Shown here in pieces: positions 46,396 to 55,065 of a stretch of 64,000 nucleotides of DNA. A program made the translations under genes and the position numbers. Positions within the stretch are counted from its first letter, which is position 1. Every line of letters starts with the position of its first letter. The notes beneath the pieces are model-generated. The model was not told the DNA's origin, ran no database searches, and worked only from the letters and a program-made list of their open reading frames with translations. Source of the stretch: Flavobacterium sp. KMS (GTDB lineage Bacteria > Bacteroidota > Bacteroidia > Flavobacteriales > Flavobacteriaceae). The stretch lies in NCBI RefSeq assembly GCF_000813005.1, contig NZ_JSYP01000015.1, positions 62,001 through 126,000 on the forward strand. Direction: 5' to 3'.

Positions 46396-46423
46396 AAGAG
46401 GACATATTTTTGTCCTCTTTTTT
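46396..46423 (+). terminator. Terminator of the DUF4494 gene
   Basis: AAGAGGACA (46396-46404) pairs with TGTCCTCTT (46411-46419), followed by T-tract; 24 bp after the stop. Confidence 0.88.
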
Positions 46424-46532
46424 ATTTAATTAAAAAACGATTATGAGCAATTATTTTGAATCTCACATTTTTTATTATCTTTATTTCTAACTTATCTAAT
46501 TAATAATTTTTTATACCCTGATAAAATTTACA

Positions 46533-46901
46533 ATGAAATTATCTTTAAACCCAAATTACATTAGATCATCAAATTTCATTTTTATTTCTGTAGGTCTTGG
46601 AGTTATTAATTTCTTACTTTCTTCGGATATACTTTCTTCAAAATCGACAACGATTATAGGTATAATATCCCTTTCCTTGCTCTTTATAGTAGGATTACTA
46701 GTTAGGTTTCAAATCACTTGGGTTAAATATTTGCTATTAGCTTTAATTCTCATTGCTTTTAATAGCCTCCCAGCATTTATAAAAGAACAATTAATGACTC
46801 ATCCCTTAAATGCTATATTTACAATATTACAATCTATAACGCTAATTTATGCGACCATTTTGTTGTTCTTTAAATGGTTTTTATATAAACGAAACAAGTA
46901 G
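46533..46901 (+). CDS. Hypothetical small integral membrane protein
   Basis: 122 residues with four hydrophobic helices (about 15-30, 37-58, 65-82 and 92-115) and a positively charged C-terminus (YKRNK). No family recognised. Its stop is embedded in a strong hairpin. It borders the orphan-immunity-like region and could be a membrane-type immunity or accessory protein, which is speculation. Confidence 0.65.
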   Translation: MKLSLNPNYIRSSNFIFISVGLGVINFLLSSDILSSKSTTIIGIISLSLLFIVGLLVRFQITWVKYLLLALILIAFNSLPAFIKEQLMTHPLNAIFTILQSITLIYATILLFFKWFLYKRNK

Positions 46902-46933
46902 GAACTGAGGTCTATTTGAGTTCCTACTTGTTT
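46892..46933 (+). terminator. Hairpin terminator overlapping the stop codon
   Basis: 15-bp stem AAACAAGTAGGAACT (46892-46906) / 46919-46933 around a 12-nt loop. The stop TAG lies inside the left arm. Confidence 0.7.
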
Positions 46934-47037
46934 CTACTTTGTTTACAGATTTAGATTGTGGGTGCGAAGTCAGGGGGCTTTCGTACAGCACACACTACTA
47001 ATTTATTTATTCATTAGAATTCTTTGAAGACCGAGTT

Positions 47038-47526
47038 ATGAGATTAATATACTTTTTAGCAATTAGTTTAATGATAGTGGCATGTAATGACAAAAAGAAG
47101 TCTAAGGATAATGCTATAAATTTAGCAGAAAACTATGATGGTTATGGCATTATTCGATTTACGTCCAGTTCAACAGGCTCTATAAGATATTTAGAGTTTT
47201 ATCCTTTATTAATTGAAAAAGATGATAAAATTGACTTCAAAGATATAAGCAAATTTAATATTAAAAACGGACTTGTTTTACGACAGACAAATAAATCTAT
47301 ATTATGGCAAAGTCTAATAACAACTAAGAATATTAAATGGGACGATGAGGGCTATGGATTAGCATTGATTTTAATCAAATACCATAAAAAAAATAATGCT
47401 CATAAATTTGTAAATGAATTTGAAAGTTATTTAATTTTAAAAAATCGTAATATAAAAGTTAAAATGTTTGACCCTGAATCTAATAAAATTGAGATTGATA
47501 ATTTTAAAGTAATTCAAGGAATATAA
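47038..47526 (+). CDS. Hypothetical lipoprotein, possible orphan immunity protein
   Basis: 162 residues, lipobox LMIVACND (Cys16). No recognised domain; beta-rich with ESYLILKNRNIKVKMF near the end. Its size, lipid anchor and position in front of broken toxin-like fragments fit an immunity lipoprotein that has lost its toxin. Confidence 0.65.
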   Translation: MRLIYFLAISLMIVACNDKKKSKDNAINLAENYDGYGIIRFTSSSTGSIRYLEFYPLLIEKDDKIDFKDISKFNIKNGLVLRQTNKSILWQSLITTKNIKWDDEGYGLALILIKYHKKNNAHKFVNEFESYLILKNRNIKVKMFDPESNKIEIDNFKVIQGI

Positions 47527-47639
47527 TTTTAGAATATTATTCCTGAAGTTTTCTTTCCCTCGATGCCCACTTCAAAAAAGCAAGTACAAGTTTAAAGTAT
47601 GTATGAAGAAATTTGAATTGTTTAAATAAATAAAAATGA

Positions 47640-47914
47640 CTTCGCGAATATTTTGACGAGGCTTTATATATTTCGTTTGATTATGAGTGGGAAGTCGGAG
47701 ACGTTCACACTGCACTCGTTAGAACACTTTGGAGAGCAGGTGGATTACAATTAAGACGACAAGAAGATAATTTTGGCAATTTTTCAAAAGGGAAATTAGT
47801 TTAGAACTTCAATATCAAGAAAATAATTATCCAATAAATTATAAAAAAATCAATGAAGAAAATAGTAATTTTAATATGTTTATCTATTCAATTTTCTTGT
47901 ACCAAACAAAATGA
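47640..47914 (+). pseudogene. Degraded toxin-tip-like fragment, copy 1
   Basis: An open stretch without a start reads EYFDEALYISFDYEWEVGD, then VHTALVRTLWRAGGLQLRRQ and stops at 47805. A second frame from about 47795 continues EISLELQYQENNYPINYKKI, whose end overlaps the start of the lipoprotein gene at 47853. The same tail exists at 49297-49456. It is interpreted as the broken C-terminal end of a secreted toxin overlapping its immunity gene. Confidence 0.45.
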
Positions 47915-48248
47915 ACTCAAAACTATTTTTATAGCCAAAGAAAATGAATATTGGCAATATAAAGATGATTGTCAAAGTCATGGAGTTTATTTTAAATTCA
48001 ATAAAAAAGGTGATTATGATAAATATAATAGGTTCATTAACGGTGGTTTTGATTTATTCAATAACGATGGCGATTTAATAAGTGGTCCAAGATCTTGGGG
48101 TATAAAAAATGATTCTACATTCGTTTGGGATGATGAAGATTACAAAATAGAAAAATGTAATCCCAAGCAAATAATACTATCTTATTATCACTATAAAGAA
48201 AAAAACAGAAAATGCAAAATAACCCTTAATAAAGTATTAGACAAATAA
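47853..48248 (+). CDS. Hypothetical lipoprotein, duplicated (copy 1)
   Basis: 131 residues, signal LICLSIQFSCTKQ with a lipid-bearing Cys16. It is closely similar to the 134-residue copy at 49362, including the shared blocks NEYWQYKDDC, NDGDLISGPRSW, CNPKQIILSYYHYKEKNRKC and the same end LNKVLDK. No known domain. The upstream toxin-tail overlap and the surrounding repeats point to an immunity lipoprotein. Confidence 0.75.
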   Translation: MKKIVILICLSIQFSCTKQNELKTIFIAKENEYWQYKDDCQSHGVYFKFNKKGDYDKYNRFINGGFDLFNNDGDLISGPRSWGIKNDSTFVWDDEDYKIEKCNPKQIILSYYHYKEKNRKCKITLNKVLDK

Positions 48249-48320
48249 GCTAAAAAAGTCAAACTTCAAAGGTACCCGACTACTAGGCTAGGATATGCAT
48301 AACGATAAACCTGACAGCTC

Positions 48321-48464
48321 GGATATACACAACGATAGCGCTGATTTGCAATCAGTGCCCGTAATCTAAATCGATAATCTTCAAGTAAAATATGTAAATT
48401 CTTTTTGTGTCCGTAACAAATACCTCATGCAGATGCAGTGCATATATAAATTAAATGAGTGAGC
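48321..48464 (+). repeat. Direct repeat R1 in the toxin/immunity region
   Basis: About 130-144 bp repeated nearly unchanged at 49117-49255. It contains the hairpin CTGATTtgcAATCAG followed by 'cctcatgcagatgc'. Both copies end with 'gtgagc' directly before a toxin-like fragment, as expected of recombination homology for tip exchange. Confidence 0.65.
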
Positions 48465-48607
48465 TTTAGGCGTAGGATTAGGAATTGCTGCATGGCCAAA
48501 AACAGGTCACACAATTGGTAAATATCTTGTACGTTCAGTAATTCAAGGTGCTAGAAAGTATTAATACTGCTGAGTCACCAATAGACCCAACAGTGTTTGG
48601 ACATTAA
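48463..48607 (+). pseudogene. Frameshifted protein fragment before a lipoprotein gene
   Basis: No start codon. It reads ALGVGLGIAAWPKTGHTIGK, YLVRSVIQGARKY and a stop, while the +1 frame continues SINTAESPIDPTVFGH to a stop at 48607. It begins right after repeat R1 and ends 11 bp before the next lipoprotein gene. Likely a toxin C-terminal remnant. Confidence 0.45.
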
Positions 48608-48618
48608 AATATAAAATT

Positions 48619-49095
48619 ATGAAATTAGAAATAAAATTATGTTTGCTTTTTATATTACTTACCTGTATTACTTGCGATGGAACATTGGGCGGCTTTTCTA
48701 CTATCCGTTTTCCTACATCAAAAGCAAAAATTAAAATTGCGATTGATAGTTTGTATTCTAAATATCCCGAATACAAAATCCCAAGCAAATGGGATGATAA
48801 TGATAACTGGTCAAAAAGAGGGTATGATTTTTTAGAAAGTCACATATTTTATTTTAAAGATACTCCCGAAGAAATGTATTACATCTCTTTTATTGGAGAT
48901 GAAGAAACATTTAAAGATACTACACATATAGATATTGCTATTCGCTCTGTTTTTACTAATCGTAACCAAAAATGGTTAAAACAAGAAGAATTTGGTAAAG
49001 ATGAAGAAAATAGAATTCAAACAAGATTTAAAAACGAAATAGTTTCCAAACTTGAAAAATATACAAATACAAAATCAAAGGATTTAGAAAATTAA
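48619..49095 (+). CDS. Hypothetical lipoprotein, possible orphan immunity protein
   Basis: 158 residues, signal LLFILLTCITCDG with the lipid Cys at about 17 to 20. The mature part has a repeated Lys/Tyr-rich helix (KAKIKIAIDSLYSKYPEYKI) and a beta section FKDTPEEMYYISFIGDEE. No family recognised. It follows a toxin-like fragment and lies between the two direct repeats. Confidence 0.7.
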   Translation: MKLEIKLCLLFILLTCITCDGTLGGFSTIRFPTSKAKIKIAIDSLYSKYPEYKIPSKWDDNDNWSKRGYDFLESHIFYFKDTPEEMYYISFIGDEETFKDTTHIDIAIRSVFTNRNQKWLKQEEFGKDEENRIQTRFKNEIVSKLEKYTNTKSKDLEN

Positions 49096-49116
49096 TATGT
49101 CTGACTCGACCACTCA

Positions 49117-49255
49117 GGTATGCGCAACGATAGCGCTGATTTGCAATCAGTACCCGTAGTCTAAATCGATAATCTTCAAGTAAGATATGTAAATTCTTTT
49201 TGTGTCCGCAACAAATACCTCATGCAGATGCGGTGTATATATAAATTAAGTGAGC
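49117..49255 (+). repeat. Direct repeat R2 (second copy of 48321-48464)
   Basis: Same order of sub-blocks as R1, with a few substitutions (for example cagatgcggtgtat for cagatgcagtgcat). Ends 'gtgagc' just before toxin-tail copy 2. Confidence 0.65.
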
Positions 49256-49456
49256 GATAATAGTTTTTGTTCGACTACGTCTAATTTTAAAATAGGTAAG
49301 GAAATTAGTTTAGAGCTTCAATATCAAGAAAATACTTATCCAATAAATTATAAAAAAATCAATGAAGAAAATAGTAATTTTAATATGTTTATCTATTCAA
49401 TTTTCTTGTACGAAACAAAAAGAACTCGAAAGTATTTTTATAGCCAAAAAAAATGA
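49250..49456 (+). pseudogene. Toxin-tail-like fragment, copy 2
   Basis: Open from GTG 49250: SDNSFCSTTSNFKIGKE, then ISLELQYQENTYPINYKK, matching the tail before the first lipoprotein copy. It overlaps the lipoprotein gene at 49362 by 95 bp in another frame. Too short to be a whole protein. Confidence 0.4.
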
Positions 49457-49766
49457 ATATTGGCAATATAAGGATGATTGTGGTAGTAGTCATGTTTATT
49501 TTAAGTTTAATAAAAAAAGAGACTATGATAAATATTTAAGCAAGCCTATAAATGAGGGTAAAGGTTTTGATTTATTCAGCAACGATGGAGATTTAATAAG
49601 TGGTCCAAGATCTTGGAGTATAAAAAATGATTCTACATTCGTTTGGGATAATGAAGATTATAAAATAGAAAAATGTAATCCCAAACAAATAATACTATCT
49701 TATTATCATTATAAAGAAAAAAACAGAAAATGCAAAATAACACTTAATAAAGTATTAGACAAATAA
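49362..49766 (+). CDS. Hypothetical lipoprotein, duplicated (copy 2)
   Basis: 134 residues, signal LICLSIQFSCTKQ. Compared with copy 1 at 47853 it has a three-residue longer central part (LSKPINEGKGFDLFSN) and scattered substitutions. The duplication extends on both sides: upstream from about 49297 and downstream to about 49830, matching 47797-48310. Confidence 0.75.
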   Translation: MKKIVILICLSIQFSCTKQKELESIFIAKKNEYWQYKDDCGSSHVYFKFNKKRDYDKYLSKPINEGKGFDLFSNDGDLISGPRSWSIKNDSTFVWDNEDYKIEKCNPKQIILSYYHYKEKNRKCKITLNKVLDK

Positions 49767-49860
49767 GTTAAAAAAGTCAAACTTCAAAGGTACCCTGCTA
49801 CTAGGTTAGGATATCCACAACGATAACCCGATTTCCCTGCCCGTAAATAATATTAAAATT

Positions 49861-49890
49861 AAAGCAACTCATAATCAAGTTGCTTTTTTA
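49861..49890. terminator. Hairpin terminator after the lipoprotein array
   Basis: AAAGCAACT (49861-49869) / AGTTGCTTT (49878-49886) followed by T's. Confidence 0.75.
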
Positions 49891-50007
49891 ATACAAATTA
49901 AATCAACATCCTCATTCCATAAAAAAACAATCGATTCCATCATGTGTGCTTAAAAGAAATTTAACTGCTAAGTCATACCTCACTTCTTTCATCTAATATG
50001 CCACTCC

Positions 50008-50430
50008 TTACTTCCTATTTCTTAACCATTTATCTACAGGTTCAAGAACCGTGTTCACGATAGTAACTAAGAATGTACAAATTAATGCTTCGGCAAAATA
50101 ACCTGAAGCCGCAATACAGCCAATAGCAGCACTACACCATATTGTAGCTGCCGAGTTTAATCCATGTACATTTGGTCCTTCTCTAAAGATCACTCCTGCT
50201 CCCAGAAAACCAACTCCCATAACAACTTGGGCAGTAATACGAGTTACATCAATATTTGGTGCAGTTGCTGCAACTTTTATAGACAATAATACAAAAGCAG
50301 CAGCTCCTGTTGCGACCAGCATATTGGTTTTTAAGCCAGTTTCTTTATGATGCCATTGTCTCTCAAAACCTATAATTAACCCTGCGAAAAGGGCTATCAC
50401 TAGTCGGGTTAAAAATTCTGTTGTAGTCAA
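50008..50430 (-). CDS. MgtC/SapB family inner-membrane protein
   Basis: 140 residues, four hydrophobic segments. The family block LFAGLIIGFERQWHHKETGL near the N-terminus is followed by TNMLVATGAAAFVLLS and GVGFLGAGVIFREG. MgtC-type proteins help survival at low magnesium or in phagocytes, but many environmental bacteria carry short forms like this without the C-terminal domain. Single gene. Confidence 0.92.
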   Translation of the reverse strand: MTTTEFLTRLVIALFAGLIIGFERQWHHKETGLKTNMLVATGAAAFVLLSIKVAATAPNIDVTRITAQVVMGVGFLGAGVIFREGPNVHGLNSAATIWCSAAIGCIAASGYFAEALICTFLVTIVNTVLEPVDKWLRNRK

Positions 50431-50816
50431 AATAATTACTTTTTATGATTAAAAATCACTTTATATAAAGATATTTAATTTTTTAAAAATATAAGAGTTA
50501 AGTAATTAATATTATTCGAAGTATAAGAACATCAATTGAATCAAATCTTGATTTTTTCAACTTTCGATAACATCCGAAGAAATACTTGCAATAACCCAGA
50601 ACAATTATTCTACTGAAAACCAAGACTTAATAGGTATCATTTCAAAAACTATTCTATGTTCTATTTTATAATTTGAAACCAAATATTAAAACAAACGATA
50701 CTTCCAATACTTTTTTATCATGACGTTGTAAAACTTATACTTAACAATTTCTGTAGAAATAATATAAAGAACATCCATGTTAAGATGGTGTAAATGGTAA
50801 TACAAATACAACCAAA
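50431..50816. other. Gap with no recognised feature
   Basis: 386 bp of AT-rich sequence between two minus-strand genes. No ORF, terminator or repeat is clear. Confidence 0.3.
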
Positions 50817-51524
50817 CTATAAATTTAAATTATCAACCAAGATTTGATATTTTCTTCCAATAGGTAAAACCTCACTATTACTCATAGTTAAAGTTCTGGA
50901 AGTTAGTGCTTGTATAGCTTTTGTATTTACAATAAATGACCTATGAATTTGTATAAAATTTACGCTATCAATATCTGTAGCAATACTAGAAAGTGAACCA
51001 TATATTATAATAGGTATATCTAGCTTGTTACTAAATAGTTTCATATAGTTACCTAAACTTTCAATGTAAATGATATCCTTTAATAAAATATCTGTCATCT
51101 GACCGTTTACACGATAAGAAAGTACATCCTTAACACTAGTATCATTCTTATTTTTTTTACCCAAAAAATACGCTTTTGCTTTGGTTATTGCTTTTGCAAA
51201 TTTTTCTATAGAGATAGGCTTGAGTAAATAATCTATAGCATCATTTTCATAAGCCGAAAGGGCAAAATCAGAATAAGCTGTTGTTACAATTGTAAGCGGG
51301 CGATTGGGCTGAAGTTCCATTAACTCTACTCCTGATATAACTGGCATATTAATATCCAGAAAAATAATATCGTACGTGTTTTCGTTCAGCATTTTTAGAG
51401 CTTCCATACCACTAAATGCACTACCAGAATGCTCTAAATCCTCATATTTTGCAATATGCGAAGCTAGCGCTTTGTGAGCAGGAGTCTCATCATCTATTAT
51501 AAGGCAGCGGTAGGTAAATCCCAT
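50817..51524 (-). CDS. LytTR-type response regulator
   Basis: 235 residues. CheY-like receiver with the acidic pair IIDDE (9-13), phospho-acceptor Asp57 in DIIFLDINMPVISG, and Lys in YLLKPI. C-terminal LytTR DNA-binding domain (about 130-235) with KDIIYIESLGNYMKLF and FIQIHRSFIVN. It pairs with the kinase gene upstream, overlapping by 28 bp. Confidence 0.95.
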   Translation of the reverse strand: MGFTYRCLIIDDETPAHKALASHIAKYEDLEHSGSAFSGMEALKMLNENTYDIIFLDINMPVISGVELMELQPNRPLTIVTTAYSDFALSAYENDAIDYLLKPISIEKFAKAITKAKAYFLGKKNKNDTSVKDVLSYRVNGQMTDILLKDIIYIESLGNYMKLFSNKLDIPIIIYGSLSSIATDIDSVNFIQIHRSFIVNTKAIQALTSRTLTMSNSEVLPIGRKYQILVDNLNL

Positions 51525-52492
51525 ATATTTAATTTTATACTGAATAAATCATCCTCTTTATTGCATTTAAGCTCATGTTTTAATCCATAAACTTCAAGCC
51601 GTCTTTTAAGGTTTTCAATCCCTATTCCGGTACTTGAAAGTCTGGAACCATCTACCAAAAAATTATTCTTTATCGAAAAGGATAAGTTTCGTCCCTTTAC
51701 AATTACATCCAGAATAATGTAAGGCGCTGCCGTTTCTCCCGAAAATTTAACCGCATTTTCTACTAATGGCAAAAAGAACAATGGCGATATTTCTATTCCT
51801 TCAAAATGGCCTTCATAATTTTGAGAAATCGAAAGGCGTTCATTCCTAAAAGTATAATACTCTACATATTTTTTAATAAACTCTACTTCCTCTACAAGCA
51901 ATACAAAATCTTTTTTGGTTGCTTCTATCTGATACCGAAGCATATCTGATAAATTTAAAATTCTATCCGGAAGTCTTTCTGGTGCAACCAATGATTCTCC
52001 ATAAAGATTATTCATTGCGTTAAGCAGGAAATGAGGATTTAATTGCTGCTTAAGAAAGGAAAGTTCCGATTCATAATTAATAATATCCTTACTCGTTTGC
52101 GAGATTTTATCAACAATCCATAAATGCAGAAAATAGATTCCTGTACCATTGCAAACTAATGAAAATACAGATAATGTTTTAAGTCTTCCTAAATCAGCAT
52201 ATAAAAAATACCACGACATCAGGAAATAAAAACAAATCCAATAGATAATAAAAAGGACAGTAAAGGTTTTATACTTCTTTTCGAAAAATAACATTTTAAT
52301 TAAAAAAATATTACTGATTAATACCCCAAAATACATTGGTAAATAGCCTAAACATATTTTCTTAAAAAGGTAAAACCAGTCTACTTCAATACTAAACTCA
52401 TCATATACACAAGCCAAAATAATCCCTACAACAAGAATATTTATTATGATGTTTCGTAGAAAAAAGTTTTGATAAATTTTAAAAAATTTCAT
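51497..52492 (-). CDS. LytS/YehU-type sensor histidine kinase
   Basis: 331 residues. Four membrane helices in the first 130 residues, then a His-kinase domain with phospho-acceptor His154 in LKQQLNPHFLLNAMNNLYGE. The ATPase region has PLVENAVKFSG and a G-box near STGIGIENLKRRLEVYG. No periplasmic sensor domain is present. It would phosphorylate the overlapping LytTR regulator; the divergent beta-barrel gene at 52678 is a candidate target. Confidence 0.93.
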   Translation of the reverse strand: MKFFKIYQNFFLRNIIINILVVGIILACVYDEFSIEVDWFYLFKKICLGYLPMYFGVLISNIFLIKMLFFEKKYKTFTVLFIIYWICFYFLMSWYFLYADLGRLKTLSVFSLVCNGTGIYFLHLWIVDKISQTSKDIINYESELSFLKQQLNPHFLLNAMNNLYGESLVAPERLPDRILNLSDMLRYQIEATKKDFVLLVEEVEFIKKYVEYYTFRNERLSISQNYEGHFEGIEISPLFFLPLVENAVKFSGETAAPYIILDVIVKGRNLSFSIKNNFLVDGSRLSSTGIGIENLKRRLEVYGLKHELKCNKEDDLFSIKLNIWDLPTAAL

Positions 52493-52677
52493 GTGTGCAA
52501 AATTAGCTTAATATTTAATTTATAACCTTTTATAATGCCAAAATTATACAAACGCCATTGGTATAAATCATACGCCATTAGTATAATTGTTCTATTATAA
52601 TAAGTAGCTACAAACTACATTTGCTTCCGATTTTTACTAGCCTACATCAAGGCATTTACGTTTTTTATACCAAACTC

Positions 52678-53658
52678 ATGAAAACAATTATTTATTTTAT
52701 TCTACTAGCTTTAACTTCTTTACATGTTATAGGTCAGGAAGATAATAAAACAATGAAAGGCTTTGTTAGAGCCGTAAAGGAAAATTTTCCTATTACCAGA
52801 ACTTTCGATTTGCAATATGACCAATTCGGACCTACGAACTATGATGCTAAACTCTTTGGTCAAGACTTGGAAAAAGGAAGATTTGACAGCCATAATAGAT
52901 TAAAACTAGCTGTAAACTTGCCCTTATATAAATCGCAAACACAACGATTTATTGTAACAAGCACATTTAACTATAAGTATGAATCTTACGGATTTGGCGA
53001 TGTTTATAATTTTGACTCTAATATAACCCATACTCGACCTACACAAGATTTTCACTATCTCGCTGGAGCATTAAGCGCTACCTATGTTTCGTCTCTTTTT
53101 AAGAAACCCATCATTTACAACACAACCGTAATTGTCGATGGAAATCAAGAAAACGTACAACGAATTAAAGGGTTTGTTACTGCAAGTTTAGTCATCAAGA
53201 AAACACCAAATACGACTATTACGATTGGGCTTTTAGCAATTGCAGATCCATCATCTATAGTTCCTGTTGCTCCTTTATTTAGCTATAATCACCACTTCTT
53301 AGATTCTAAATGGGAAATTAATGTAATCCTGCCTAAGAGTATTCTTTTCAGAAGAAGTTTGCTAGAAAACGGACGTATTTCGTTTGGAACAGAGTTTGAT
53401 TCGGAAAATTTCTATCTGAATCTAAAAACCCCGCAGTTAAACGGAATCTACGAAGTAAACTCTCTTGAATTAAAATCTGGCGTAACCTACGAATATCATA
53501 TTGACAGAAAAATTATAGGCACATTTAAAGCCGGAATAAACAATGTTTTAAGCACTCGTGTTACCGAAAGAGGCGAACGAACCGACAAATATATTTATGA
53601 CAACAAACAAGATTCTCAAGGCTATTTTAGATTTGGTATATCTTACAATCCATTTTAA
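52678..53658 (+). CDS. Outer-membrane beta-barrel protein, DUF6268-like
   Basis: 326 residues from ATG 52678, which opens a clear signal peptide (YFILLALTSLHVIGQ). The earlier in-frame start at 52621 lacks one. The mature protein alternates strands and short loops and ends FRFGISYNPF with a terminal Phe. It resembles the DUF6268 group of small barrels of unknown function. It is divergent from the LytS/LytTR pair. Confidence 0.75.
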   Translation: MKTIIYFILLALTSLHVIGQEDNKTMKGFVRAVKENFPITRTFDLQYDQFGPTNYDAKLFGQDLEKGRFDSHNRLKLAVNLPLYKSQTQRFIVTSTFNYKYESYGFGDVYNFDSNITHTRPTQDFHYLAGALSATYVSSLFKKPIIYNTTVIVDGNQENVQRIKGFVTASLVIKKTPNTTITIGLLAIADPSSIVPVAPLFSYNHHFLDSKWEINVILPKSILFRRSLLENGRISFGTEFDSENFYLNLKTPQLNGIYEVNSLELKSGVTYEYHIDRKIIGTFKAGINNVLSTRVTERGERTDKYIYDNKQDSQGYFRFGISYNPF

Positions 53659-53670
53659 AAAAGAGAAATC

Positions 53671-53880
53671 ATGATTGAAATTTTTAAAACAAACGTTCAA
53701 AACGAAACTGAAACAACTGTAATTATAAAAAGTATTCAAGACTATTTTCAGGACCATAAAATTAATTTTGACTTAGAAGATTGCGATAAAATACTACGAA
53801 TTGAAGCCAATGAAATAGAATCAAATAAAATTATAGAACTACTTAATATCCTTAGCTATGATTGTGTTAAACTAGATTGA
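53671..53880 (+). CDS. Small conserved-looking protein, ferredoxin-like/HMA-like fold without CxxC
   Basis: 69 residues starting 12 bp after the barrel gene, so likely co-transcribed. The pattern (FKTNVQ then KSIQDYFQDHKINFDLEDCD and IELLNILSYDC) suggests a beta-alpha-beta-beta-alpha-beta fold like heavy-metal-associated domains, but the metal-binding Cys pair is absent. Function unknown. Confidence 0.6.
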   Translation: MIEIFKTNVQNETETTVIIKSIQDYFQDHKINFDLEDCDKILRIEANEIESNKIIELLNILSYDCVKLD

Positions 53881-53889
53881 TTTTTTTTA

Positions 53890-54140
53890 AGGTTCTGAGA
53901 GGCTAAGGTTCTAAGGCACTGAGACTAGATACTTTTTGCCACAGATTAAAAAGATTAAAAGGATTCTATCCCAAAGCTTTGCGAACTTTGCGTATCCCGA
54001 CGCTTCGGGATTGCGTCCTCTGCGGTTAAATACATATAAAACTTTGCGACCTTTGCGTAGAACTTAGCGTTCTCTGCGGTTAAACACACATAGAACTTTA
54101 CGGTTAAATACACCCAAAACTTTACGTACTTTGCGGTAAA
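53890..54140. repeat. Intergenic 'ctttgcg' repeat block
   Basis: Many short copies of 'aactttgcg', 'ctctgcggttaaa' and 'atcccgacgcttcgggat' in about 250 bp. Same family as the blocks at 34831, 42120 and 58780. No gene. Confidence 0.55.
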
Positions 54141-54163
54141 ACATCTTCTAAATACGATAAAAA

Positions 54164-55051
54164 ATGAAGTTACGATTATTACTTTTTTTGTGTGCTGTTA
54201 CTTTTAATGGCTTTTCTCAGAACAACGTATTGGTTTTTCAATCTGATTTTGGGTTAAAAGACGGTGCTGTATCTGCTATGAAAGGAGTTGCAATGGGCGT
54301 TTCTACCGATTTGAAAATATTCGATTTAACACACGAAATCCCAGCTTACAATATATGGGAAGCTGCCTATCGCCTATCCCAAACAGCACAATATTATCCC
54401 ACAGGAACAGTATTTGTTTCTGTTTGTGATCCCGGAGTAGGAACAGCAAGACATTCGGTTGTATTGCTTACTAAAACAGGACATTATTTTGTAACTCCAG
54501 ATAACGGAACTTTAACTTTGATAGCGGAACAATTAGGAATTCAGGAAATTCGCGAGATTGACGAAGTCAAAAATCGTCGTCAGGACTCAAATGAATCATA
54601 TACTTTTCATGGTCGTGATGTGTATGCATATACAGGCGCGCGTTTGGCATCCAAAACAATTACTTTTGACCAAGTCGGACCAAAATTACCTAATGAAGTA
54701 GTAAAAATAGAATACCAAAAACCTGTTTTCGAGAAAGGAATTATCAAAGGAGGAATTCCGATTTTAGATATTCAATATGGAAATGTCTGGACAAACATCG
54801 ACAAAAAAACATTTGCTAATTTAGACTTGAAAGCGGGAGATTTAGTGAAAATTCAAATCTTCGATGGAACTAAAAAAGTATATGACGGCAAACTAAAACT
54901 AGTACATACTTTTGGAGAGGTAAAAATCGGAACCGATGTTTGCTACTTTAATAGTCTCTTAAACTTTTCATTGGCAGTAAACCAAGGTAGTTTCTCCGAA
55001 AAATATAAAGTTTATAGCGGAGCAAATTGGAATATAGTAATCAGCAAATAG
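54164..55051 (+). CDS. Exported SAM hydroxide adenosyltransferase-like protein (chlorinase/fluorinase family)
   Basis: 295 residues. The family signatures are FQSDFGLKDGAVSAMKG, DLTHEIPAYNIWEAAYRL, CDPGVGTARHSVVL, TPDNGTLTLIAE and YTFHGRDVYAYTG. These enzymes normally cleave SAM to adenosine and methionine using water. Unusually, a clear signal peptide (LLLFLCAVTFNGFSQ) puts it outside the cytoplasm, where SAM is not expected. Halogenase activity is not implied. Single gene ending at a two-way terminator. Confidence 0.88.
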   Translation: MKLRLLLFLCAVTFNGFSQNNVLVFQSDFGLKDGAVSAMKGVAMGVSTDLKIFDLTHEIPAYNIWEAAYRLSQTAQYYPTGTVFVSVCDPGVGTARHSVVLLTKTGHYFVTPDNGTLTLIAEQLGIQEIREIDEVKNRRQDSNESYTFHGRDVYAYTGARLASKTITFDQVGPKLPNEVVKIEYQKPVFEKGIIKGGIPILDIQYGNVWTNIDKKTFANLDLKAGDLVKIQIFDGTKKVYDGKLKLVHTFGEVKIGTDVCYFNSLLNFSLAVNQGSFSEKYKVYSGANWNIVISK

Positions 55052-55065
55052 CTTAATTATTAAAT

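Noticed and set aside
47640-47805. Intact small gene before the first duplicated lipoprotein
   Set aside because: No start codon after the upstream stop, and the natural continuation lies in another frame, so it is treated as a fragment.
54164-55051. Fluorinase or chlorinase for halogenated natural products
   Set aside because: Motifs are those of the general SAM-hydrolysing branch and there is no biosynthetic cluster nearby.
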